64,000 nucleotides of DNA from contig NZ_JBAHUQ010000017.1 in NCBI RefSeq assembly GCF_036689865.1, positions 51,260-115,259 on the forward strand. The letters run 5' to 3'. Origin of the DNA: Magnetococcus sp. PR-3 (GTDB lineage: Bacteria > Pseudomonadota > Magnetococcia > Magnetococcales > Magnetococcaceae). The notes under the pieces are model-generated. The model was not told where the DNA came from. It made no database searches and worked only from the letters and a program-made list of their open reading frames with translations. Within the stretch, counting starts at the first letter, position 1. Each line of letters starts with the position of its first letter. The position numbers were made by a program, and so were the translations under genes. Below are positions 1 to 8,046 of this stretch, one piece after another.

Positions 1-607
1 GCAGAAGTTGAATATCTTTAAAAAGAGTCTGTTCGGCAAAAAAGTTTTGAAAAGTAAAATACTCAACCAGACCTTGTTGGTTCATCCCCGATGGTGTGTC
101 GGGGTGGGCTCGGATCGCTTTGATCTCGGACCCAAACAGCAGTTTGCCTTTGTTGACCGTATAATAAAGCGGTTTGATACCATAACGGTCTCTGGCCAAA
201 AAGAGTGATTTCTCTCTTTGATCCCAAATGGCCAAAGCAAACATGCCATTAAAGCGATCCACGCAGGCCGCCCCCCACTGGGCAAAGGCCTGTAGGACCA
301 CTTCTGTATCGGTTTGGGAGTGAAAGGTGTGACCTAAACTCTCCAGCTCAATACGCAGCGCTGAAAAATTATAAATTTCGCCATTATAAATTAGATAGTA
401 GCGGCCATCTTTGGTGACCATGGGTTGGTGGCCAGCGGGCGTAGGGTCAATAATGGCCAAGCGACGGTGGCCCAGACCAATGGGACCTGCAACATAGATA
501 CCCTCACCATCAGGACCCCGGTGGGCGATGGCTCGGGCCATGTTGCGCACAATGGTCTCTGAAGTTGGGTTGCCTGTAAGGTCCAGAACCCCCGCAATAC
601 CACACAT
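1..607 (-). CDS. asnB: Asparagine synthase (glutamine-hydrolysing), N-terminal part, cut by window edge
   Basis: The protein would make asparagine, or amidate a sugar carboxylate, using ammonia from glutamine. Translation on the minus strand from ATG at 607 begins MCGIAGVLD. Cys2 is the nucleophile of class II glutamine amidotransferases. Further on are the expected RGPDG, YNGEIYN and GMFALAIWD motifs and the ARDRYGIKPLYY motif. The 202 codons visible cover the glutaminase domain and the start of the synthetase domain; the rest lies beyond position 1. The family is about 600 residues long. It follows sugar-modifying genes on the same strand, and AsnB homologues are common in O-antigen and capsule loci, so a role in glycan amidation is possible. 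The start is well supported because the catalytic Cys must be residue 2. Confidence 0.93.
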   Translation of the reverse strand, partial: MCGIAGVLDLTGNPTSETIVRNMARAIAHRGPDGEGIYVAGPIGLGHRRLAIIDPTPAGHQPMVTKDGRYYLIYNGEIYNFSALRIELESLGHTFHSQTDTEVVLQAFAQWGAACVDRFNGMFALAIWDQREKSLFLARDRYGIKPLYYTVNKGKLLFGSEIKAIRAHPDTPSGMNQQGLVEYFTFQNFFAEQTLFKDIQLL

Positions 608-656
608 AATTCACCTGTTTCCATCTAAGCCTAAGCCGGTTATTGGCTTGTAAGGG

Positions 657-684
657 CCAAGCTTATTGCGGCTTTTAAGCTTGG
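657..684. promoter_or_regulatory. Inverted repeat, 8-bp arms
   Basis: CCAAGCTT (657-664) and AAGCTTGG (677-684) form a perfect 8-bp stem with a 12-nt loop. It lies in the 218-bp gap between the aminotransferase end and the asparagine synthase start. There is no T-run after it on the minus strand, so it is not a standard terminator. It could be an attenuator, a processing site or an operator. Confidence 0.4.
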
Positions 685-825
685 TCTTGTTGGGGGTTTG
701 GTCTGCGCACTTTAATAGATGTCACCCTGGCAGCACAGCCCAGATGTCACAAGGTTTACGATCATCTTTTTTGGTGTGCAGCCTTTTTGTTCCTATCCCG
801 CAGATGTTCAAATGACGGTTGCAGG

Positions 826-1968
826 CTAGAGAGCTTTAAGGGCTGCCACCACATACTCATAATCTGCTTGGACCATTTGATTGTGCAAAGGTATGGCCAT
901 GGTGTGCTGATCACAGGCCAAGGCACCAGGAAAATCATGGGGTTTTAACCCAAAACGTTCACGATACACATCAAGCATATGCACCGCGTGGGTGCCGGGG
1001 CGGGTGCTGATCCCCTTCTCTTGCAGTTGCATCATCAGCTCGTTGCGCTCAGCTGGGGCTTTTTCAGGATCCACAAAGGTTACGTAGGATTGCCAGCCAT
1101 GCTGCATATCTGTGGTGACTTGAGGTAGTTTAAGCCAGCTTATGTCAGCCAGTGCTTCCTGATAGTAAGCGGCCCACTGGTTGCGTTCTTCCAGTATGCG
1201 GTCCAGCTTGTCCATCTGGGCCAGTCCGACAGCACCCTGCAGGTCTGTCATGCGGTAGTTAAACCCCAGCAGGTTAAAGTCTGGCAAGATAAAGGGCTTT
1301 GGACCATGGTGGCGCTGCTCTTCAGAGATGCTGGCACCATGGTTACGCAGGGTAACCATGGTCTCTGCTAAGGCATCATCATTGGTGGTAACCATGCCCC
1401 CTTCACCTGTGGTAATCGCCTTGCGAGGATGGAAGGAGAAGGCACCAGCCAGCCCTAACCCCCCCGCATAGGTCCCTTTGTAGGTTGCACCTGTGGCACA
1501 GGCGGCATCCTCGATCATGGGAATACCCGGAGCGGCTTGCGCAAGGGCATCCATATCCGCACAGAGGCCAAAAAGATGCACAGGTATAAGCGCTTTGACG
1601 CGATCTGTAAGCTTGGCCGCTACATCCTTGGGGTCCACGTTAAATGTGACTGGGTCCACATCCACAAAAACTGGTGTCGCCCCACAGTGCATGACCACAT
1701 TGGCTGTAGCGACCCAGGTAAAGGCTGGAACAAGCACCTCATCCCCAGGGCCAATACCCATAGCAGCTAAAACCAAATGCAGACCCGTGGTGCAACTGGT
1801 GGTGGCAATGGCATGCTTAACCTGGTGGCGTTTGGCAAAGGCCTGTTCAAAGGCGTTGACCTTGGGGCCTTGTGTTAACCAACCTGAGAACACAGGGTCT
1901 CGGAGCGCTTGCCACTCTTCCTCTCCGGTTAAGGGGAGAGAGATTGGGATGTTGCGTTGGTTGCTCAA
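826..1968 (-). CDS. PLP-dependent sugar aminotransferase (DegT/DnrJ/EryC1/StrS family)
   Basis: This enzyme transfers an amino group to a keto sugar bound to a nucleotide. The 380-residue length is typical. Visible features are the N-terminal substrate region, the IEDAACATG motif (Asp154 would contact the PLP ring nitrogen) and SFHPRKAITTGEGG, in which Lys183 is the Schiff-base lysine. The start is TTG, three bases after the epimerase stop, with an AAGGGG ribosome site about nine bases before it; no ATG lies near. Together with the fused oxidoreductase/acetyltransferase nearby it could act like WbpE/WlbC in making a 3-amino sugar. A 4-amino sugar (perosamine-type) aminotransferase is the alternative; sequence alone does not decide. 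Confidence 0.93.
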   Translation of the reverse strand: MSNQRNIPISLPLTGEEEWQALRDPVFSGWLTQGPKVNAFEQAFAKRHQVKHAIATTSCTTGLHLVLAAMGIGPGDEVLVPAFTWVATANVVMHCGATPVFVDVDPVTFNVDPKDVAAKLTDRVKALIPVHLFGLCADMDALAQAAPGIPMIEDAACATGATYKGTYAGGLGLAGAFSFHPRKAITTGEGGMVTTNDDALAETMVTLRNHGASISEEQRHHGPKPFILPDFNLLGFNYRMTDLQGAVGLAQMDKLDRILEERNQWAAYYQEALADISWLKLPQVTTDMQHGWQSYVTFVDPEKAPAERNELMMQLQEKGISTRPGTHAVHMLDVYRERFGLKPHDFPGALACDQHTMAIPLHNQMVQADYEYVVAALKAL

Positions 1969-1971
1969 GGT

Positions 1972-2976
1972 TTATGCCCCTTCCTTACGGCGTCTTTCTA
2001 CTTCACGTATATGGCTGCCGCGCCATTCGATCAGTTTTTCTAAACCTTGCCGCAGCTCTGTGCGGGCTTCAAAGTCTAGCTCTTTACGGGCTTTGATGGG
2101 GCAGCCAATACGATTTTTTACAAAGGTTTGTCCAGCAGGCTCGTAGTGGATCTTCTGGTCAGAACCGTAGACCTCCAGGATCATCTCAGCCAGCTCTTTA
2201 ATGGTCGTGCGGATGCCGGTACCGACATTATAGAAGGCGTCGGTGCTGTCTGATTTCATGGCGCAAACGTTGGCGCGACCACAATCGGCAACGTAAATAA
2301 AGTCATAGGCTTGTGTGCCATCACCATACACAACCGGGGGCAGACCTTGGTCCAGGCGGTCCAGAATTTTCATGATCACCGCAATGTAGGCCCCATGGTA
2401 ATCCTGCCGGGGTCCATAGACGTTCATATAGCGCAGGCCAACATAATCAAAATGCTGATCCGTACCTTGATAACGATGGTAGAGGGAACGGGCCATATGT
2501 TCCCCAGCAATTTTGGTAGCGCCATAGAAGGTCTTATTGTTGTAGACATGGTCCTCAACCATAGGCTCTTCCACCGCATCCCCATAGACCGAGGCGGAGG
2601 AGGAGAATACCAAGCGTTTGACGCCATTATTGACCATGGCTTCCAGCACATTAAAGGTGCCACCAATGTTGACCTCAAAAGCCGAACGGGGGTAGTCGTA
2701 GCAGTGCAGCAGCCACATTGCGGCAAAGTGAAAGACCCCATCAATATCCTTCATGGCGGCATCTAGGATATCCCGCTGCATTAATTCCCCCCCCAAGGGG
2801 AAAATATTGACTCTGGAGTCGCCAAAGGCATCGGCAAGGTTATCTTCATGACCACGGGAGAAATTGTCGAAAATCCGGACCTCAGCAACATCCTCCTTCA
2901 ACAGTTCATCCACAGTGTGGGAACCGATGAGACCGGCGCCACCAATGAGCAGTAGCCGCTTATCCTTGAGATCCAT
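1972..2976 (-). CDS. NAD-dependent nucleotide-sugar epimerase/dehydratase (extended SDR)
   Basis: A 334-residue extended short-chain dehydrogenase/reductase. The Rossmann motif GGAGLIGS is at residues 12-19. The catalytic Ser lies in SSSASVYG and the Tyr-x3-Lys pair is Y151/K155 (YGATK). NVYGPRQ and the C-terminal sugar-binding part are as in UDP-glucose 4-epimerase-like proteins. A strong AAGGAG ribosome site stands upstream of the ATG at 2976. The aminotransferase begins three bases after its stop, so the two are surely cotranscribed. The substrate is probably a UDP- or dTDP-sugar of the surface glycan; whether it epimerises or dehydrates cannot be told from these motifs. Confidence 0.92.
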   Translation of the reverse strand: MDLKDKRLLLIGGAGLIGSHTVDELLKEDVAEVRIFDNFSRGHEDNLADAFGDSRVNIFPLGGELMQRDILDAAMKDIDGVFHFAAMWLLHCYDYPRSAFEVNIGGTFNVLEAMVNNGVKRLVFSSSASVYGDAVEEPMVEDHVYNNKTFYGATKIAGEHMARSLYHRYQGTDQHFDYVGLRYMNVYGPRQDYHGAYIAVIMKILDRLDQGLPPVVYGDGTQAYDFIYVADCGRANVCAMKSDSTDAFYNVGTGIRTTIKELAEMILEVYGSDQKIHYEPAGQTFVKNRIGCPIKARKELDFEARTELRQGLEKLIEWRGSHIREVERRRKEGA

Positions 2977-3158
2977 GTGTCACTCCTTGCCCTGTAAATG
3001 GGATCAATCAATCAACCGATTGGCATAAGGATGCGTGGGAATGGTGGTTGGTTCAAGAGCTAACCTTCCATACCCATCGATAATCCTGGAATGGGATCTG
3101 TTTCAAGAATCGTGCAGAAATGGGCGGGGGCATGATTTTTTAAAGGGGGTGGCGCAGG

Positions 3159-3199
3159 TAGGTACGTAACAGCACAGAGTCTATACCGTTACGTACCTA
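3159..3199. repeat. Perfect 12-bp inverted repeat (strong hairpin)
   Basis: TAGGTACGTAAC (3159-3170) is matched by GTTACGTACCTA (3188-3199) with a 17-nt loop. It begins 20 nt past the stop of the oxidoreductase/acetyltransferase gene and lies about 180 bp upstream of the epimerase start. No T-run follows on the minus strand, so it may act as an mRNA processing or stability element, an attenuator, or a protein-binding site. No gene is seen elsewhere in this gap (2977-3219). Confidence 0.6.
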
Positions 3200-3219
3200 G
3201 GTATGTCAGAGGAAAAAGG

Positions 3220-4812
3220 CTATTCCGTCAGTCCTTCAGCATCCATCATAGGTTTGCGGCGTAGCCCGCCGGCGGTCTCTTCATAAGCCAGACCGGTCCG
3301 AGGGCAGATAAGATCTTCTCCCATGCGCTCACCGCTCTCACTGACCCAGCCCATCTGCTTCGCAGGGTTACCCACAACCAGTGCATGATCGGGTACACTC
3401 TTGGTCACCACAGCGCCCGCACCAATCATGGCGTAACGACCGATGGTGTTGCCGCAAATAATGGTGGCATTGGCACCAATGGTGGCCCCCTCTTTAACCA
3501 GGGTTGGCGAGAATTCATCTTTGCGGTTAATGTGGGCCCGAGGGGTCATCACATTGGTAAAGACACAGCTAGGCCCACAAAAAACATGTTTCTCCAGGGT
3601 TACCTTGTTGTAAAGAGAGACATTGTTCTGGACCTTGCAGCCATCCCCTATGGTGACATCTGGTCCAAGCATGGCGTTTTGACCGATAATACAGTCTTTA
3701 CCAATGGTTGTACCTGACAGCACGTGGGAGAAGTGCCAGATCTTTGAACCCGCGCCAATCTGTACATTGGCATCTACCGCAGCGGTTTCGTGCGCAAAGT
3801 ATTCGCTGTTGCTGGTCGGCGCAGGGGCGGGGCGGGCGATCTCTTTTTGAGCGCGGTTGAGCACACTTAAAACACGGGTGCCTTCCCAGCCGTCTGTACG
3901 GGGCGTGGTTCGGGTGGTGACGCAGTGGTGAAAGTGGGAAAGCTCCAAGCCCAAAGGTTCATCTTGGGTGACAGGAATAAGCTCCCCAGTCCCTTTTTCA
4001 GCAACAGGTACACCGTTATCCCAATTCACTTTATGACGGTAGAGTTGTAGTTTTTCATCCCAGCTTAAGGTGTCATTAAAGACCAGCATGCCCTCTTCAC
4101 AGACCACCACCAGCTTCTGCTCCTTAAACGGGTGTAGCCAGGAGACAAAAATATGGCTGCGCACCCCGGAAGTGAATTGAAGGTGGGTCAGGGTAATGTC
4201 GGCCACATCTTCACTGACAAATGAGTGGCCTTGGCAACTGACATCGCAGGGCTCTTCCCCAACCAGATCCAGGATCATGGAGATATCGTGCGGGGCAAAG
4301 CTCCACAGGACATTCTCTTCACTGCGCAGTTTGCCCATATTTAAGCGGTTGGAGTAGATATAGCGCAGCTTACCCAGGTCCCCTTTTTGTAGAACCTCTT
4401 TAAGCTTCAGGTAAACCGGGTGGTACTGCAACAGGTGCCCCACCATTAAGATGCGCCCCTTATCATCGGCCAACTGGGACAGCTCTTTGGCGTTCTCTTC
4501 CTTCAGAGCCAGTGGCTTTTCCACAAAGACATCCAAGCCCGCTTCAAGCGCCTGCTTCACCAGTTGGTAATGGGTTACGGCAGGGGAGGCAATGACCATG
4601 GCTTTAATATCCAGCGCAGCCAGGCTTTCAGAGAGAGTGGCAAACAGTGGAACTTGGTACTCTCCGGCCAGCTTGCCCGCCATGCCCGCATGATCAGGGT
4701 CACAAATGGCCGCAAGGCAGCCTTTTTCATGAAGGACACGGGCTAAGTTCTTACCCCAGTAACCGGCACCAACAAGTAGTGTCTTAACGGGTTGTGCACT
4801 GTTCTGTTGCAT
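3220..4812 (-). CDS. Fused Gfo/Idh/MocA sugar oxidoreductase and left-handed beta-helix N-acetyltransferase (WbpB-WbpD-like)
   Basis: Residues about 1-335 are a Gfo/Idh/MocA dehydrogenase: the nucleotide-binding VGAGYWGKN and the VEKPLAL motif with the catalytic-region Lys are visible. Residues about 340-500 are a hexapeptide-repeat acyltransferase ([50 protein letters not shown]), closely like WbpD/WlbB. In known pathways WbpB oxidises the C3 hydroxyl of UDP-GlcNAcA, WbpE aminates it and WbpD acetylates the amine. Here the first and last steps are on one chain, with an aminotransferase two genes downstream. I chose ATG at 4812 because GAGG stands seven bases before it; a longer reading from TTG at 4848 is less likely. 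The protein is 530 residues. Confidence 0.9.
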   Translation of the reverse strand: MQQNSAQPVKTLLVGAGYWGKNLARVLHEKGCLAAICDPDHAGMAGKLAGEYQVPLFATLSESLAALDIKAMVIASPAVTHYQLVKQALEAGLDVFVEKPLALKEENAKELSQLADDKGRILMVGHLLQYHPVYLKLKEVLQKGDLGKLRYIYSNRLNMGKLRSEENVLWSFAPHDISMILDLVGEEPCDVSCQGHSFVSEDVADITLTHLQFTSGVRSHIFVSWLHPFKEQKLVVVCEEGMLVFNDTLSWDEKLQLYRHKVNWDNGVPVAEKGTGELIPVTQDEPLGLELSHFHHCVTTRTTPRTDGWEGTRVLSVLNRAQKEIARPAPAPTSNSEYFAHETAAVDANVQIGAGSKIWHFSHVLSGTTIGKDCIIGQNAMLGPDVTIGDGCKVQNNVSLYNKVTLEKHVFCGPSCVFTNVMTPRAHINRKDEFSPTLVKEGATIGANATIICGNTIGRYAMIGAGAVVTKSVPDHALVVGNPAKQMGWVSESGERMGEDLICPRTGLAYEETAGGLRRKPMMDAEGLTE

Positions 4813-5051
4813 CGTATGCCTCAAAAAAAAATCGAGTGAACTGAACAATCAGGGCAGGTATGACCGTTCATTGACCGAGAGATGAGCCGTTAGGGGGCAA
4901 ATATACCCTACGGTACGCTTCTCTTGACGGGGCTATGGTACTCCATATTTCTATCAATGTGGATGGTCCACCTGCGGCATGATTTTGTTTTTTAATGATG
5001 ACAGGGGTGCTGTGCAGGGTGTGTTCTCTATCGTTTCGGTTACATAGAGAC

Positions 5052-6671
5052 TTACGAGGTTGTTTTGGGCTTAGAAAGCCAGTTGAGAAAAGCCACCCAA
5101 CGTGGGTTCTGGAGCCAAGGGGCTTTTCCGTGGGTGATGATGTCATAAATTTCTTGTAGTGAAACCAGCATGCCATCCCAACGGAACAGCAGCAGCATGA
5201 CGGTCGTTAGAGCCAGAGATAAAAGAAAGTTGCTTAAACTGGCTCCGCTTAGGTTGATCCAGCAGGCGAGAACAGAGAAGGTTGGTATAAGAAGATAGAG
5301 CTTTTTCGCAAAGAGTTGTCCACCGTAAAAACGCTCTGCCATCCAGATACGGGTTGTGAAGTTCCACGCCAAGGCCAGTAAGGTGGCCAGAGCAGCCCCT
5401 TTAATGCCGTAAATGGGAATAAGTAAGGCGTTACCTGCAAAGTTGACTAAAGCTGAGAGAATAGAAAAAACAGTGCTCAGGGGGACCAGCTTTGCATCGG
5501 ATTTCCATATGTTTCCAAAGAGAATAATCCCCATTTGAATGCAGGTGCCAATAAGCAACAGAACCAGGACAATTTCAGCCCCCGCATATTGGGATAACCC
5601 CAACAGAGGGAAGAGTGTGGTGACGGCAACCTGCAAAAGTGGTAGCAGCGCAAAACTTATTAATAAAAGCGTCGTCGCCCGTTGGCTGTAGAGACGAATG
5701 TGCTCTCGATCTTGACGGATACCAACATCCATAAACCGCACGGTCAGCATATTTGATAACGGGGTGAGGATAAAATAGGCAAAATTAATAAGTAGGTAGG
5801 CAAAAATATAGATACCAGCCTGTTTTAGATCCAATAGGTAGGAGATGGACCAAAGGTCGATCCAATTAAAAATAACCCCACCAATAATACCAAAAGGGGT
5901 GCTCCATCCATAATGGATCATAGCCATCATGCGGGGTTTGGCGATGTGAAAAGTTGTGGTTTTTCGTTGTACCAGCCGCGCTATAAAGAGACCAATGGCC
6001 ATGCCATATCCTGCCAGATAGGCGTAGGCAAAATAGCTCCAATTAAGGGGAGTGTCCAATAGGACATGGGTTACTAAGACAAACAGTAGGTTTGCCGAAA
6101 CAAAGACTTTGATCAGGATGTTGCCTGTAAAATAAGATTGGGCAATGAGCAGGTAGTTATAGCCATCAGCCAGGACCACAATGGAAAAGGCGATGATGAG
6201 GAAAAAGAGTCCAAAAAGGTGATTGTCACCTAAGAGGTTGAAGTGGTGATTAACGATGAGCCCAACTAAGATAATGGCAGCAAAAAAAAGGCCTCTTAAA
6301 AACAGAAAACTACCTGCACTGGTTGCCATACTGTTGTGGTTTTGTAGCTCTTCTCGGGCTTGACGCACAAACGCTTCATGGGTCCAGCTCATTCCTAAAG
6401 CAATGGCTGTGGTAAGAAAAGAGAGAAAAAGCTGGTAGGTGGCATAGATCTCAGGCGCCACAAATTTACCCACAAGATACATGACAATTAGGCTGAGAAA
6501 GACCACCACCATTTGTAGCTTGAAGAGTCGAAAAAAGGTTGCGAACAGGTTCACATGTTCTCTCCAAGCAGGGTCTTGCTGCTGCAGAAGGGGGGGGGAA
6601 GGTTCTATCTCGTGGGAACCTCTATGCTGTATGGGTACCATATCGGTTGGTTTGTGTGAAAGGTCCATCAT
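5052..6671 (-). CDS. wzx: Polysaccharide flippase, Wzx/MATE-like (polytopic membrane protein)
   Basis: A 539-residue protein with about 12-14 hydrophobic segments and the layout of the polysaccharide transport family (Wzx, MOP superfamily). It would flip lipid-linked glycan units across the inner membrane. A hydrophilic N-terminal extension of about 45 residues precedes the first membrane segment and contains a run of nine C on the coding strand (plus-strand G run at 6590-6598). The gene stands among glycan-synthesis genes on the same strand, 239 bp before the fused oxidoreductase/acetyltransferase start. Two ATGs lie in a row at 6671 and 6668, with no strong ribosome site. The gene symbol is by role rather than by detailed similarity. 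Confidence 0.83.
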   Translation of the reverse strand: MMDLSHKPTDMVPIQHRGSHEIEPSPPLLQQQDPAWREHVNLFATFFRLFKLQMVVVFLSLIVMYLVGKFVAPEIYATYQLFLSFLTTAIALGMSWTHEAFVRQAREELQNHNSMATSAGSFLFLRGLFFAAIILVGLIVNHHFNLLGDNHLFGLFFLIIAFSIVVLADGYNYLLIAQSYFTGNILIKVFVSANLLFVLVTHVLLDTPLNWSYFAYAYLAGYGMAIGLFIARLVQRKTTTFHIAKPRMMAMIHYGWSTPFGIIGGVIFNWIDLWSISYLLDLKQAGIYIFAYLLINFAYFILTPLSNMLTVRFMDVGIRQDREHIRLYSQRATTLLLISFALLPLLQVAVTTLFPLLGLSQYAGAEIVLVLLLIGTCIQMGIILFGNIWKSDAKLVPLSTVFSILSALVNFAGNALLIPIYGIKGAALATLLALAWNFTTRIWMAERFYGGQLFAKKLYLLIPTFSVLACWINLSGASLSNFLLSLALTTVMLLLFRWDGMLVSLQEIYDIITHGKAPWLQNPRWVAFLNWLSKPKTTS

Positions 6672-6939
6672 GGTTACACCAGGGGTGATCTTCTTTTTTC
6701 TGTGGTCTAAAGTTCGTGTTCTTATCCTTTTTTCCCCTTGGTTTAGAGGACGTATGCACGAACTTATGGCATGATTTCTGACTCTAAGGTGGCAAGCTTG
6801 ATGGATGAGATGGTGTAACGCTCATCAGGGGTGAAAACTTAGATGACAGGATGCCTGGGCATTGTTGGGTGCTTTACGTATCATCTGACTGGATGTCTCG
6901 GATGACAAGGCTGGACTTTGAAGGCTTGGATGGGAGTGG

Positions 6940-8046
6940 ATGATGTTGCAACGGATGGTGAAAATTGCACGTTGGGGTAGCAAATTACTGTGGCAACGTC
7001 CCCGTGGTTGGCATGCGCTGGTCTATAATACGTTAATGGCCAAAGCCAAAGTAACCAAGCCCTTGCTCATGCCGTGTCATATCTCTATTGAGCCCACCAA
7101 TGTGTGTAATTTACGTTGCCCGGTGTGTGAAACAGGCAACCACTCCATGGAACGACCCTCTGGCATGATGTCTTTAGAGGATTTTAAAGAGATTATCGAT
7201 AAGGTATCTCCTTACAGCCAAAGTTTAATGTTCTACTTCATGGGGGAGCCCTTTCTTAACCCCTATGCCTATGAAATGATCCACTATGCCCGCCAAAAGG
7301 GTATGTATGTAGAGACCTGTACCAATGGTGAGCGGGTTGATCCGCAAGCGCTGATGAACTCTGGCATTAACCGTATCAGCTTTCAAATCGGTGGGATGAC
7401 GCAAGAGAGCCATGAGGTCTACCGGGTTAAAGGGGATCTGTCCAAAACCCTGGAAAAACTCTATGCCTTGGTCAAATTAAACCGAGAGCTTGGTAGCCCC
7501 GTGGAAATTGAGGCGGGGTTTATTGTGATGAAACACAATGAACATGAAGTGCCACTGTTTAAAAAGTGGGCTGCGGAATCTGGCGTTGAGCTGGTGCAGG
7601 TGGTGAAACCCTGCGTACGAAATGTGGAAGAGGGCAAGCAGTTTTTGACGGAAAGCCCAGAGTATTGGATCTATGACAAAAGCAAATTTAATCAGGGTGT
7701 TTTAACCCCTTCGTCACTTCCAGATAATGAATGTACCTGGGTCTGGACCAGTACACTGGTTAACTGGGATGGAGAGGTTATCCCCTGTTGTCGGGATGCC
7801 CACGGCCACCATGGCACAGGTAACCTGTTGGAACAGACCCTGCCTGAGATCTGGAATGGGGATAAGATGGTTGCCTTCCGTCGGCAAATTACCCAAGCTC
7901 AGGGGCAGGTGGAGATTTGTAAACTCTGTAGTGGCTTTGGTATTCCCCTGCTGGTTCAGGCTAACTATCAGTCGGATAACAGTTTTGAAATCAGCCCAAC
8001 CCCCCCTAAACCCCCGCAAAAAATTATTGAGATCAAACCGGTTTAG
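6940..8046 (+). CDS. Radical SAM/SPASM-domain protein in glycan locus
   Basis: The protein has the radical SAM Cys-x3-Cys-x2-Cys signature in CNLRCPVC (C56, C60, C63), which binds a 4Fe-4S cluster and S-adenosylmethionine. FMGEPFLNP resembles the usual GGEP SAM-binding motif. The C-terminal part has further cysteines (ECTWVW, IPCCRDA, ICKLCSGFG), typical of a SPASM auxiliary cluster. The total of 368 residues is normal for stand-alone SPASM enzymes. Its substrate is unknown; its place next to a flippase and glycosyltransferases suggests sugar or lipid-carrier modification. Two ATGs lie in a row; GGGAG at 6932-6936 is better spaced for the second (6943). Its 3' end overlaps the convergent membrane protein gene by 14 bp. 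Confidence 0.9.
   Translation: MMLQRMVKIARWGSKLLWQRPRGWHALVYNTLMAKAKVTKPLLMPCHISIEPTNVCNLRCPVCETGNHSMERPSGMMSLEDFKEIIDKVSPYSQSLMFYFMGEPFLNPYAYEMIHYARQKGMYVETCTNGERVDPQALMNSGINRISFQIGGMTQESHEVYRVKGDLSKTLEKLYALVKLNRELGSPVEIEAGFIVMKHNEHEVPLFKKWAAESGVELVQVVKPCVRNVEEGKQFLTESPEYWIYDKSKFNQGVLTPSSLPDNECTWVWTSTLVNWDGEVIPCCRDAHGHHGTGNLLEQTLPEIWNGDKMVAFRRQITQAQGQVEICKLCSGFGIPLLVQANYQSDNSFEISPTPPKPPQKIIEIKPV

Noticed and set aside
391..624. 77-residue minus-strand frame at the asparagine synthase start
   Set aside because: It is out of frame with the clear MCGIAGVLD start at 607 and shows no family features.
1493..2146. 217-residue plus-strand frame opposite the aminotransferase and epimerase
   Set aside because: Both genes below it on the minus strand have full catalytic motifs, and the plus-strand frame has none.
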